The notes beneath the pieces are model-generated. The model saw nothing but the letters and a program-made list of their open reading frames with translations. It ran no database searches and was not told the DNA's origin. 44,455 nucleotides of DNA, from positions 1 to 44,455 of the forward strand of contig JAKFDL010000069.1 in NCBI GenBank assembly GCA_036676175.1, in the 5' to 3' direction. The stretch comes from Methylotenera_A sp036676175. Its GTDB lineage: Bacteria > Pseudomonadota > Gammaproteobacteria > Burkholderiales > Methylophilaceae. Both the position numbers and the translations under genes were made by a program. Of this stretch, positions 1-7,930 are shown in pieces; the stretch's first letter is position 1; the number at the start of each line of letters is the position of its first letter.

Positions 1-57
1 GGAGCTGATGGGCGACCTGGAGAAGTTCTGGCACAACGAGCAGGTTCTGGTGCCGGA
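1..57. other. GC-rich contig end, probably foreign or chimeric
   Basis: These bases are about 63% GC, clearly richer than the DNA that follows. Read forward from base 2 they give an uninterrupted peptide beginning ELMGDLEKFW with almost only G/C-ending codons, as in a high-GC genome. Read on the minus strand they would continue aceF as an Arg/Pro/Cys-rich string unlike a lipoyl-domain linker. The change falls near base 57-60. I infer an assembly chimera or read-through at the contig end; a real recombination junction cannot be excluded. Confidence 0.5.
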
Positions 58-419
58 CGGCTTGGTGTTGGGATTGTTTGTTCAGTTTTAGGCGCTTCTG
101 TTACAGTTTTCGCAACAGCAGGGCTGGAAGCCGCTTGGGTATTGGCTGCTGGCGATGCTGTTGTGGAAGATGTAGCGGCCTCGGCAGCTTCTAGTGTTAA
201 AATTAAATGGCCTTGGGCGATTTTATCGCCTACTTTGGTTTTAACTTCTTTCACCGTGCCGCCAAAAGGCGCAGGAATATCCATCGAGGCTTTGTCGGAT
301 TCAACTGTTAGCAACGAATCATCTTTAGCAATGACGTCGCCAGCTTTGACCAAGATTTCGATGACATCCACTGACTCGAAATTGCCAATATCCGGCACTA
401 AAACTTCTTGTAAACTCAT
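1..419 (-). CDS. aceF: Dihydrolipoamide acetyltransferase (PDH E2), N-terminal part
   Basis: This is the E2 core of pyruvate dehydrogenase, which accepts the acetyl group from E1 on a lipoyl arm and passes it to CoA. The start ATG lies at 419-417. The protein opens with a lipoyl domain starting MSLQEVLVPDIG and carrying the lipoylation motif ESDKASMDIP at about residues 40-50, where the Lys is modified. An Ala/Thr/Pro-rich linker follows from about residue 78. The catalytic domain lies beyond the window edge. The last ~19 codons (bases 1-57) differ in composition from the rest and may not belong to the gene. It follows aceE with a 14-nt gap, so the two form an operon. The native part is secure; the terminal codons are not. 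Confidence 0.9.
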   Translation of the reverse strand, partial: MSLQEVLVPDIGNFESVDVIEILVKAGDVIAKDDSLLTVESDKASMDIPAPFGGTVKEVKTKVGDKIAQGHLILTLEAAEAATSSTTASPAANTQAASSPAVAKTVTEAPKTEQTIPTPSRPAPEPARCARTSPGRPSA

Positions 420-433
420 GTTGTTAAACCTTA

Positions 434-3103
434 TTAAACCGTGACAGGGTTAGGCTTATTGCCATTTAACTTGTACTTTTTAACTGCTTCAGCCACTTTA
501 GCGGCGGGTAGTTTGCCTTCATCAGATAGCGCTTTTAATGCAGCAACCGTGATATAGCGTGAATCTACTTCAAAGAAGTCACGCAGCGCTTCGCGACTAT
601 CAGAGCGGCCATAGCCATCTGTACCCAACGCCACAAATTTATTCGGCACAAAGCGTGCGATTTGCTCGGCAAAGCTTTTCATGTAGTCGGTTGAGGCAAT
701 CACTGGGCCGGCTGCATCTTTTAAGCATTGTGCAACATAGCTCATTCTTTGTGGTTTTTCTGGGTTCAGCATATTCCAGCGCTCGCAATCTAGACCTTCA
801 CGACGCAACTCTGTAAAGCTGGTTGCGCTCCACACATCGGCTGATACACCCCAGTCTTTTTCTAGCAATTCGACTGCCGCAATCACTTCACGCAAAATTA
901 CGCCACTGCCCATCAGTTGCACTTTTTCGCCTTTAGCTTGAGATTTACTAAAGTTGTACATACCTTTAAGGATGCCAGCCTCGGCACCTTTTGGCATCCC
1001 TGGGTGGGTGTAGTTCTCATTCATCAAGGTGATGTAGTAATACACATCTTCTTGGTTTTGCACCATGCGACGCAATCCTTCTTGAATAATGACGGCTAGC
1101 TCATATGAAAACGTTGGGTCGTAAGAAACGCAATTCGGAATGGTTGCAGACATCAAGTGGCTATGACCATCTTCGTGCTGCAAGCCTTCACCATTTAAAG
1201 TGGTCCTGCCGGCAGTTGCCCCCAGCAAGAAGCCACGGGCACGGCTATCTCCAGCTGCCCATGCAAAGTCACCAATACGCTGGAAACCAAACATTGAGTA
1301 ATAGATATAGAACGGTATCATTTGCGTGCCCGTGACGCTGTATGAAGTCGCAGCGGCTAACCAGCTTGCGAACGAACCGGCTTCATTGATACCTTCTTCT
1401 AAAATCTGGCCAGTTTTTGATTCTTTGTAATACATCACTTGGTCAGAGTCCATTGGCTCGTATAGCTGGCCAACTGAAGAGTAGATACCTAACTGACGGA
1501 ACATGCCTTCCATGCCGAAGGTACGCGCTTCGTCTGGCACAATTGGTACGATGTATTTGCCGATTTCTTTATCACGTACAAGTGTCGATAAAATACGCAC
1601 AAATGCCATGGTAGTCGAGATTTCACGCTCACCTGTGGCAGTGAGCATGTTGTCAAAAGCAGCCAAATCTGGCACTTTAAGCTCGTTGCCTTTGCGACGA
1701 CGCTGTGGCACAAAGCCACCCATGGCAGTACGACGTTCCGCCATATATTTCATTTCCGGGCTGTCATCGGCGGGTTTGTAGAACGATAAGTTTTCAACTT
1801 GCTCGTCAGTTAATGGCAAATCAAAACGATCGCGGAATTTTTTCAGCGATTCAATATCCATGCTTTTTTGCTGATGGGTGATATTTTGGCCTTCCCCAGC
1901 TTCACCCATGCCGTAGCCTTTTACCGTTTTGGCTAAAATCACCGTCGGCTGGCCTTTGTGATTTACCGCTGCATGATAGGCTGCATAAACTTTGTGCGGA
2001 TCGTGGCCACCGCGGTTGAGGCGCCAAATGTCTTGGTCAGACATAGCCGCCACCATTTCTTTCAGCTCTGGATATTTGCCAAAGAAGTGTTCGCGCGTGT
2101 AAGCGCCACCTTTGGCTTTAAAATTTTGGTATTCGCCATCCACGCATTCTTCCATGCGCTTTTTGAGCAAGCCATCCTTATCCATAGCCAGCAGCGGATC
2201 CCAATACGAACCCCACACGACTTTAATGGCATTCCATCCCGCACCGCGGAAGTTGGACTCCAACTCCTGGATGATTTTGCCGTTGCCGCGCACTGGGCCA
2301 TCCAAGCGCTGTAAGTTACAGTTGATGACAAAGATTAAGTTGTCTAAACCTTCACGTGCGGCCAATGAAATCGCACCTTGCGATTCAGGCTCATCCATTT
2401 CGCCGTCGCCACAGAACACCCAAACTTTACGATCACTGGTATCCGCAATGCCACGGTCATGCATGTATTTCAAGAAGCGCGCTTGATAAATACCTGCTAA
2501 AGGCCCCAAGCCCATAGACACGGTTGGAAATTGCCAGAAGTCTGGCATCAGCCACGGATGCGGATAACTGGATAATCCCTTTCCGCCTGTTTCTTGACGG
2601 AAGTTATCCATTTGTTCTTCAGTAAAGCGGCCTTCCAAGAAAGCGCGCGCGTACACACCTGGTGAAGAGTGTCCCTGAAAATAGATGCAGTCACCACCAA
2701 AGTTTTCATTCGGCGCACGGAAGAAATAATTAAAGCCTGTATCATACAAGGTGGCGGCAGACTGAAAGCTGGCAATATGACCTCCTACACCTGGTGATTT
2801 TTCATTCGCGCGCAACACCGTCATAATCGCATTCCAGCGGATAAGGGCGCGTACACGACGCTCCATCTCAGGGTCGCCTGGTAAACGCTGTTGCAAATGG
2901 GTGGGGATAGTGTTCAGGTAGGCGGTGGTTGCATTGTAAGGCAAGTTGCTACCTGAGCGGCGTGCAGTGTCAATCATCGCCTCTAGCAGAAAATGGGCGC
3001 GTTCTGTGCCTTCGTTTTCAATCACAGACAGTAGGGCATCAAGCCACTCCTGCGTTTCTTGTGCGTCTGTTTCGGTTAAGCCAGCTTGCTGATTTATTGC
3101 CAT
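434..3103 (-). CDS. aceE: Pyruvate dehydrogenase E1 component (homodimeric)
   Basis: E1 decarboxylates pyruvate with thiamine diphosphate and acetylates the E2 lipoyl arm. The 889-residue length fits the single-chain E1 of beta- and gammaproteobacteria. The ThDP/Mg motif GDGEMDEPES followed by INCNLQRLDGPV is near residues 230-270, and the N-terminal text (SYPHPWLMPDFWQFPTVSMGLGP) is typical of AceE. I chose the ATG at 3103 (MAINQQAG) because a GGAG Shine-Dalgarno lies about 12 nt upstream; the open frame extends eight codons further to a TTG at 3127, which would place that site inside the gene. aceF follows directly. In a methylotroph this supplies acetyl-CoA for biosynthesis and possibly for the lyases of the carbon island. 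Confidence 0.97.
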   Translation of the reverse strand: MAINQQAGLTETDAQETQEWLDALLSVIENEGTERAHFLLEAMIDTARRSGSNLPYNATTAYLNTIPTHLQQRLPGDPEMERRVRALIRWNAIMTVLRANEKSPGVGGHIASFQSAATLYDTGFNYFFRAPNENFGGDCIYFQGHSSPGVYARAFLEGRFTEEQMDNFRQETGGKGLSSYPHPWLMPDFWQFPTVSMGLGPLAGIYQARFLKYMHDRGIADTSDRKVWVFCGDGEMDEPESQGAISLAAREGLDNLIFVINCNLQRLDGPVRGNGKIIQELESNFRGAGWNAIKVVWGSYWDPLLAMDKDGLLKKRMEECVDGEYQNFKAKGGAYTREHFFGKYPELKEMVAAMSDQDIWRLNRGGHDPHKVYAAYHAAVNHKGQPTVILAKTVKGYGMGEAGEGQNITHQQKSMDIESLKKFRDRFDLPLTDEQVENLSFYKPADDSPEMKYMAERRTAMGGFVPQRRRKGNELKVPDLAAFDNMLTATGEREISTTMAFVRILSTLVRDKEIGKYIVPIVPDEARTFGMEGMFRQLGIYSSVGQLYEPMDSDQVMYYKESKTGQILEEGINEAGSFASWLAAATSYSVTGTQMIPFYIYYSMFGFQRIGDFAWAAGDSRARGFLLGATAGRTTLNGEGLQHEDGHSHLMSATIPNCVSYDPTFSYELAVIIQEGLRRMVQNQEDVYYYITLMNENYTHPGMPKGAEAGILKGMYNFSKSQAKGEKVQLMGSGVILREVIAAVELLEKDWGVSADVWSATSFTELRREGLDCERWNMLNPEKPQRMSYVAQCLKDAAGPVIASTDYMKSFAEQIARFVPNKFVALGTDGYGRSDSREALRDFFEVDSRYITVAALKALSDEGKLPAAKVAEAVKKYKLNGNKPNPVTV

Positions 3104-3120
3104 GCGTGAGATTTCTCCAT

Positions 3121-3134
3121 CGCGCAATTGCGCG
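3121..3134. promoter_or_regulatory. 14-bp perfect palindrome in the aceE leader
   Basis: CGCGCAATTGCGCG is a perfect palindrome ending 17 nt before the aceE start codon, next to the Shine-Dalgarno site. It could be an operator or a short leader structure; no known box is claimed. Confidence 0.4.
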
Positions 3135-3329
3135 TTGTAACAACAGTGCGTTTGCTGCGCGTATAATTTAATTGGTTATACTTTGGTTTTTTTTAGTGGT
3201 TTTTAGGCACCGCAACTAAACGTGAATATGAATGTTCTATTAAGAACTGCTATTAAAGGCAGTAGTGTGGCTTTTTTAGGCATTTTGGTCAAGTTAAAAT
3301 AGGTTGCTTGCAATACAAAAACCACGGAT

Positions 3330-3357
3330 TTGCTAGCGTTGTCTTAGATTTTATATA
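3330..3357 (+). promoter_or_regulatory. Possible sigma70 promoter of the aminopeptidase gene
   Basis: TTGCTA at 3330-3335 and TATATA at 3352-3357 are 16 nt apart, ending 18 nt before the ATG at 3376. AAGGG lies about 8 nt before that ATG as a Shine-Dalgarno. The -35 match is moderate, so this is only a candidate. Confidence 0.35.
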
Positions 3358-3375
3358 AGAGTTAAGGGTTGATAA

Positions 3376-4848
3376 ATGTCGGTAAAATTATTACAAAATA
3401 CATCATTAGGCAACGAAAAGTCATTATCTTCAGAAAAACACATACTTTTTGTGTTAAGTGAAAAAGAGAAAGACAGTCCTCCTTTTGCAGAGACTCTTAA
3501 CAACAAACTTAAGCGTAGCAAAAGTGAGTATAAAGACTTAAATAAAACTCCGGTGAGTTGCGAATTGCCTAATGGCGGATTGGCGAGCTTCGTGATTTTG
3601 GGTGAAAAGCTTAGTGTCTTCCAAAAACATACCTTGTTGCGTAAAGCTGCTAAGCCCTTACTGGATGAAAAGCCTGAAGCTTTAGCAATTTGCGTATTTG
3701 GTACAGATGCTGAACGCGAAGCCAATGCTTGTGCTGCTTATTATGTAGTGACGGTGAACGGGGCTGAACTTCCCAATCGAAAAGGGACTAAAACCAAGCA
3801 AGACAATAAGGCTAAGCCGTTAAAAACTATCAGCATTTATGGTCACAAGGCTGATCATGATTACAGTGATGTGAATGCGCGCGTGGCGGGCAACACACTG
3901 TGTCGCAGCCTGACCATGTTGCCACCCAATGAATTAACACCGATTATTTATCGTAATAAAGTAAAAATATTGGCTGAAGAACAAGGGTGGGCTTGGGAAG
4001 AGTTTGATATGCCTGCCCTAAAAAAGATGGGCGCGGGCGCATTCTACGCAGTGGGCCAGGGTAGTGAGCCGATGGATGCGGCGATTGTTCATCTAACTTA
4101 CCTGCCGAAAACAGTCAAAAAACATATTGCTTTGGTGGGTAAGGGTATTTGCTTTGACACTGGCGGACATAACCTAAAGCCGGCTAAATATATGCAAGGG
4201 ATGCATGAAGACATGAACGGCAGCGCGGTTGTGCTGGGTGTCCTGCTGGCAGCCACGCAAATGCAGCTGGAAGTGAAGTTGGATTGCTGGCTGGCGATTG
4301 CACAAAATCATATTGGGCCTTTAGCCTATAAACAAAATGACGTGGTAACAGCCCTAAATGGCATGACCATTGAAATAGTACATACCGATGCAGAAGGCCG
4401 TATGGTGCTGGCAGATACGCTGACACTAGCATCGCGGCAAAAACCGGACGTGATTTTAGACTATGCCACACTCACTGGTAGTATGGCTGTAGCGGTGACT
4501 GACCGCATGAGCGGCGTGATTGCAAATCGTCCAGAGCTAGCTTGCAAGGCAATAGGCGCGGGGTCTTCAGCGGGTGAGCGCATTGTATCTTTCCCTTACG
4601 AAGAAGATATGGATAGCGATTTAGACAGCGATATTGCCGATATTAAACAATGTACATTGGAAGGCGGTGGCGACCATATGCATGCAACAAGGTTTATGGG
4701 AAAATTTATTGAAAATGAGGTGGCTTGGTGTCATGCCGATTTATCCAGCACCAATCGCAAAGGTGGGCTAGGGGCCGTGCAATCTGATGTGAATGGGTTT
4801 GGTGTTGGCTTCGGATTAGAGATGGTAAAAAGTTTGATTGACAGTTAA
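3376..4848 (+). CDS. M17 leucyl aminopeptidase family protein
   Basis: This is a predicted dizinc or dimanganese cytosolic aminopeptidase of 490 residues, a normal M17 length. The first ~170 residues are the variable N-terminal domain. The catalytic half shows GKGICFDTGG (Lys and Asp ligands), then MHEDMNGSAVVLG (Asp ligand), then HTDAEGRMVLADTL (Asp/Glu ligands and the catalytic Arg), then DYATLTG. The metal ligands are kept, but neighbouring residues differ from PepA: usual texts are YDMGGAA and NTDAEGRL. It therefore belongs to a divergent M17 branch and I give no pepA symbol. It stands alone, divergent from aceE. Peptide turnover is the likely role; substrate preference cannot be read from sequence. 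Confidence 0.88.
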   Translation: MSVKLLQNTSLGNEKSLSSEKHILFVLSEKEKDSPPFAETLNNKLKRSKSEYKDLNKTPVSCELPNGGLASFVILGEKLSVFQKHTLLRKAAKPLLDEKPEALAICVFGTDAEREANACAAYYVVTVNGAELPNRKGTKTKQDNKAKPLKTISIYGHKADHDYSDVNARVAGNTLCRSLTMLPPNELTPIIYRNKVKILAEEQGWAWEEFDMPALKKMGAGAFYAVGQGSEPMDAAIVHLTYLPKTVKKHIALVGKGICFDTGGHNLKPAKYMQGMHEDMNGSAVVLGVLLAATQMQLEVKLDCWLAIAQNHIGPLAYKQNDVVTALNGMTIEIVHTDAEGRMVLADTLTLASRQKPDVILDYATLTGSMAVAVTDRMSGVIANRPELACKAIGAGSSAGERIVSFPYEEDMDSDLDSDIADIKQCTLEGGGDHMHATRFMGKFIENEVAWCHADLSSTNRKGGLGAVQSDVNGFGVGFGLEMVKSLIDS

Positions 4849-4898
4849 GGTTTACTGGCACGGCTGGTTACCTATAATAAATCGATAAGGAGGTTAGT

Positions 4899-5555
4899 TT
4901 GGAGGATTTAGCTTGGTTACAGAGTTTCCCACCATTATTAGCTTTAGAAGCCAATGCGCGAGACATTCTAACGAAATCGGCGCGTATCGTGGAAGCGCCG
5001 ATTGGGACCGTGGGATACCGTGAAGGTGACACCTGTGGTGCTTATGTGATGCGATTAGCAGGGCAATCACGGGTGTATAAGATGTCGTCATCCGGTCGCG
5101 AGATATTGTTATACCGCGTTGCTGCCGGAGAAACCTGCGTCATTACGACGACCTGCCTGTTGGGTAATAGCAATTATCCTGCTTCCACCATTGTAGAAGA
5201 GCCGATTCGGGACGTGATCATTCCCACTGCTGCGTTTAACCAGTTAATGATCGATTCAAAAGTATTTCGTACTTTTGTGATGACTAACTATGGCGCGTTG
5301 ATCAGCGATTTAATTGTGTTATTGGATGAGGTGGCGTTTCATAGCCTGGATGCGCGCTTGGCTAAATTATTGCTAGATGCCGGCAGTGCTAGCATCGGCA
5401 GGACGCATCAGTTAATTGCCGATGAGCTGGGCACCGCACGCGAGGTGGTCAGCCGTCAACTGAAACGCTTTGAGAAAAAAGGCTGGGTAGCGCTTGGGCG
5501 TGGCCATGTGGAAATTAGTGATCGCGCTAAATTAGAGAAAATGGCGCATAGCTAA
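4899..5555 (+). CDS. Crp/Fnr family transcriptional regulator
   Basis: The 218-residue protein has an N-terminal cyclic-nucleotide-binding-like beta barrel (about residues 20-120), a dimer helix (about 125-160) and a winged HTH. The recognition helix reads TAREVVSRQLKRFE; its E182-x-x-S185-R186 pattern matches the FNR residues that read TTGAT half sites. The four-Cys Fe-S cluster of FNR is absent; Cys occur at 46, 80 and 86, so the sensed signal is unknown (NO, redox or another ligand). Start: TTG at 4899 is preceded by AAGGAGG with a 5-nt spacer, an unusually strong site for a rare start codon. It converges on the alternative-oxidase gene 11 nt away and may control it through the box at 7119-7132. 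Confidence 0.9.
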   Translation: MEDLAWLQSFPPLLALEANARDILTKSARIVEAPIGTVGYREGDTCGAYVMRLAGQSRVYKMSSSGREILLYRVAAGETCVITTTCLLGNSNYPASTIVEEPIRDVIIPTAAFNQLMIDSKVFRTFVMTNYGALISDLIVLLDEVAFHSLDARLAKLLLDAGSASIGRTHQLIADELGTAREVVSRQLKRFEKKGWVALGRGHVEISDRAKLEKMAHS

Positions 5556-5566
5556 TATTATCTGCG

Positions 5567-6172
5567 TTACTTACTTAACTGGTTAGCAAAATCATGGTTA
5601 ACATCCCGGTGGACAACTTCATCATTGCGTATCGCAATAATCACTTCACGCAAGCGTGCATCGGGGGTTAGTTGCCAATAGTCAATCGCAATTTTTGGGG
5701 CGGGTACATTTTCGTACTTACCACTTTCCACATCGGCTAGATACTCGGTGTAGCTGATAATGGCTTCTTCTTCAAAATAACCTACGACGCGATGCGCTGT
5801 TTTTGGCGATATTAAATACAGCAGAAAAAAACAGTTATAAAAAATGCCTTGCACCAAAATAATCAAAAAACGCTCAAGCCAACTGGGTTGCGCAATCTTT
5901 ACAAAAGTCATCAGGTGCATGCGTTCATTTTCTGCCTCATCCAATAATGTTTTGATCCAGCCATGATCGGATTGCATCTTTCGCAGCGATTTTAAATGTT
6001 GTAGGGCACCTCCGACCATGCCGGGTACGGCGGCAATGGTTTCTAATACCACTGCCCTGTGACCATAACGACCCTTAAAAAACGTATCAGCAAAGAAACG
6101 CAAAAATTTGGTGAAACTAAATGCAATATGGTCGCGAATGCCGGTAGGCGTGTGATGCGATTTTAGATTCAT
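5567..6172 (-). CDS. aox: Alternative oxidase (cyanide-insensitive quinol oxidase)
   Basis: AOX is a diiron membrane-bound quinol:oxygen oxidoreductase that accepts electrons from ubiquinol without proton pumping. All expected iron ligands are visible in the 201-residue protein: E44 (LETIAAVPGM), E83 and H86 (AENERMHLM), E135 (YFEEEAIISYTEYL), E185 and H188 (RNDEVVHRDVNH). The last motif is usually RADEAHHRDVNH; the ligand spacing is intact although one His is Val. A hydrophobic helix spans about residues 100-122. The gene lies 13 nt after the pentapeptide-repeat gene, probably in one transcript, and a Crp/Fnr gene converges on it. It could relieve the respiratory chain when cytochrome oxidases are inhibited, for example by NO. 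Confidence 0.93.
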   Translation of the reverse strand: MNLKSHHTPTGIRDHIAFSFTKFLRFFADTFFKGRYGHRAVVLETIAAVPGMVGGALQHLKSLRKMQSDHGWIKTLLDEAENERMHLMTFVKIAQPSWLERFLIILVQGIFYNCFFLLYLISPKTAHRVVGYFEEEAIISYTEYLADVESGKYENVPAPKIAIDYWQLTPDARLREVIIAIRNDEVVHRDVNHDFANQLSK

Positions 6173-6173
6173 T

Positions 6174-6201
6174 ATTTAGTAGTTTTCATTTAGTAGTTTT
6201 C
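6174..6201. repeat. 14-bp perfect tandem duplication at a stop/start junction
   Basis: ATTTAGTAGTTTTC occurs at 6174-6187 and again at 6188-6201. It covers the last codons and stop of the pentapeptide-repeat gene. With one copy removed, that gene would end in TAATG, overlapping the aox start by one base; the duplication creates a TGA stop and a 13-nt spacer. Confidence 0.9.
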
Positions 6202-6998
6202 CCAGCTATCGTGCAATCAATACACTTGCCCTTGGCTTCATCATACCCTTTAATGGCTTGTAGGCCTTTTACGTTGGTCATAATCGTGCCATCGAGCACC
6301 GCTTCGCCCATTTTGGCGCCAGTAATATCTGCACCTGTTAAATCAGCTTTGCTAAAATCGGCGCGGAACAAATCCGTATTACGCAAATTTGCACCGCGTA
6401 AATTGGCGAACCTAAAGTTGCTGCGGTTAATATCTGCGCCTTCGAAATTGCTGTTAGCAAAATTGCCACCAACCGCATCAAAGCGCATGGCCCCCATGGG
6501 TTGGTTGCCGATATCTAAGCCAAAGCGGCCATTCTTTATGTTGGCATTACTCATATTAACGTCGCCCAGCGTGCCTATCATGCGGGCATTGCTGAGATTG
6601 GCACCTTCAAAATTGGTCTTGCCAAAGATAGGCTGGAATATTGTGGCATTGCTCAGGTTGGCTTTACTTAAATTGGCATTCTCCAGCCGCGCCAAGTTTA
6701 AATAGCTATTTTTCATGTTGGTACCACTTAAGTTGGCGCCCATCAGCTCAGCACCAAAAAAGCCAACGTTTTCTAAATTGCAGTGACGCAAATCTAATCC
6801 GTTAAATATTAAATAGCCGGCGTCTTTGTTGCTTAAGTTGCAACTTTTACTGTTGATTTGCTTAAGTGCATCGGCTTGGCTAATTTTTGTACGCTCGACT
6901 TCAGGATTCTGTTCACCCATTTTTTCCATTTCAGCAGCAAAGCTAATGTTGCCGAAAATTAGAGCAGTTACTACAGATATTTGTATTAAATGTTTCAT
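6186..6998 (-). CDS. Exported pentapeptide-repeat protein
   Basis: The 270-residue protein starts with a signal peptide (MKHLIQISVVTALIFGNISFAAE, likely cleaved after about residue 22). From about residue 55 to 250 it is built of A(D/N)LXX-type pentapeptides such as LSGTN, LENAN, LSKAN, FSKAD and LTGAD, which fold as a right-handed quadrilateral beta helix. An interruption near residues 150-175 (GLDIGNQPMGAMRFDAVGG) breaks the register. The C-terminus has CIDC, and another Cys pair (C53, C75) lies near the N-terminal cap. The molecular role is unknown; most such proteins are scaffolds. It precedes aox in the same direction, so the pair probably shares the promoter region at 7000-7140. Confidence 0.88.
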   Translation of the reverse strand: MKHLIQISVVTALIFGNISFAAEMEKMGEQNPEVERTKISQADALKQINSKSCNLSNKDAGYLIFNGLDLRHCNLENVGFFGAELMGANLSGTNMKNSYLNLARLENANLSKANLSNATIFQPIFGKTNFEGANLSNARMIGTLGDVNMSNANIKNGRFGLDIGNQPMGAMRFDAVGGNFANSNFEGADINRSNFRFANLRGANLRNTDLFRADFSKADLTGADITGAKMGEAVLDGTIMTNVKGLQAIKGYDEAKGKCIDCTIAGKTTK

Positions 6999-7060
6999 AG
7001 AGCTTCTCCGGTTATTACCAACTATTACAGTCTAGGTTGCAAGTATAGGTGCTTAAAAAC

Positions 7061-7084
7061 TAGTCACAGTAACTATAGTCACAG
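7061..7084. repeat. Direct repeat TAGTCACAG, 15-bp period
   Basis: TAGTCACAG occurs at 7061-7069 and 7076-7084 between the divergent pentapeptide-repeat and glycine-zipper genes. Spacing of about one and a half helical turns could suit a regulator binding direct repeats. No protein is assigned. Confidence 0.45.
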
Positions 7085-7118
7085 AGCCTCAGTTGAATAG
7101 GAAACTATGTATAAGCTA

Positions 7119-7132
7119 TTGATTGTTATCTC
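7119..7132. promoter_or_regulatory. FNR-like box, candidate site for the Crp/Fnr regulator
   Basis: TTGAT-TGTT-ATCTC matches TTGAT-N4-ATCAA at 8 of 10 informative bases. It lies 121 nt upstream of the pentapeptide-aox start and 136 nt upstream of the glycine-zipper gene. The regulator encoded at 4899 has the E-x-x-S-R helix expected to bind this sequence. The link is inferred. Confidence 0.5.
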
Positions 7133-7267
7133 TCTCTATCGTTGCCTAGTTTAAATTGCAGACTAAGTAAAATCATTAATCTAATAATTAGGTCGACAAA
7201 GTCTATTTAGGTTCGTTTTAGTCTCATCTGCTGCAATAAAAAAGCAGACAACTCAAGGAGATTTTAA

Positions 7268-7909
7268 ATGCGTCAAACATTATTGATTGGTTTAGTGGCT
7301 GCGTCAGTTTCTTTGCCTGCGTTTGCTGGCCATGAAGATGCTTATGAAGATCGTGGTCGTGTAACAGCAGTTACACCCCAATTTGAGCGTGTGAATACTC
7401 CGCGTCAAGAATGCCGTACAGAATATGTACGTGAAAGTTACTACGAAGCGCCACAACGCTCCAACACAGGTGCCATTATTGGCGGTGTTGCGGGTGGTTT
7501 AGTTGGGAGCCGATTCGGTGGCGGTAATGGCCGTATTGCAACGGCAGCGCTTGGCGCTGGCTTAGGTGCAGTTATTGGTGACCGTTACGATAATAACGGC
7601 CGTGATTATCAAGGCCGTGAACGTGTGGTAACCCGCCCGGTGGAAAGCTGTGTCACTGTAGATAATTGGCACCAAGTGCCCGCTGGCTATCTGGTGAGTT
7701 ATGAGTATAACGGTCGTCAATATTCAACTGTGACTGAACAGGATCCAGGTCGTTATATTCCTGTGCATGTTGAAGTAAGGCCAAATGGTTATGTGACGAA
7801 TGTGGTGTACAGACCAGCCGTGGTATATCAACCAGAACGTTATAATGATAAAAAAGGTCGTGGTCATAAAAATGGTCATCATAAACATAAAGACCGCAAC
7901 TACTGGTAA
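7268..7909 (+). CDS. Glycine-zipper 2TM domain protein, exported
   Basis: This 213-residue protein has a signal peptide (MRQTLLIGLVAASVSLPAFAG) and no lipobox Cys at the cleavage site. Residues 67-105 form a glycine zipper (GAIIGGVAGGLVGSRFGGG ... ALGAGLGAVIGDRY), typical of the outer-membrane Rick_17kDa/2TM family. A Cys pair flanks it (C48 in QECRTEY, C128 in ESCVTVDNW). The C-terminus is very basic with His/Lys-rich text (KKGRGHKNGHHKHKDRNYW). The start has AAGGAG with a good spacer. It is transcribed alone and ends at the hairpin at 7931. Family members are envelope proteins of poorly known role; here an envelope-stability function is only a guess. Confidence 0.85.
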   Translation: MRQTLLIGLVAASVSLPAFAGHEDAYEDRGRVTAVTPQFERVNTPRQECRTEYVRESYYEAPQRSNTGAIIGGVAGGLVGSRFGGGNGRIATAALGAGLGAVIGDRYDNNGRDYQGRERVVTRPVESCVTVDNWHQVPAGYLVSYEYNGRQYSTVTEQDPGRYIPVHVEVRPNGYVTNVVYRPAVVYQPERYNDKKGRGHKNGHHKHKDRNYW

Positions 7910-7930
7910 TAGCCAAGTAACAAGTAAGTG

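Noticed and set aside
3180..3215. Possible PdhR-type operator upstream of aceE (AATTGGTTATAC-like text)
   Set aside because: The second half site is missing and no pdhR gene is present.
6211..6705. Plus-strand open frame of 164 codons opposite the pentapeptide-repeat gene
   Set aside because: Its Leu/Ala/Lys repetition merely mirrors the repeat structure of the real gene.
7061..7084. Start of a CRISPR-like array
   Set aside because: Only two 9-bp copies; no array or cas genes anywhere in the window.
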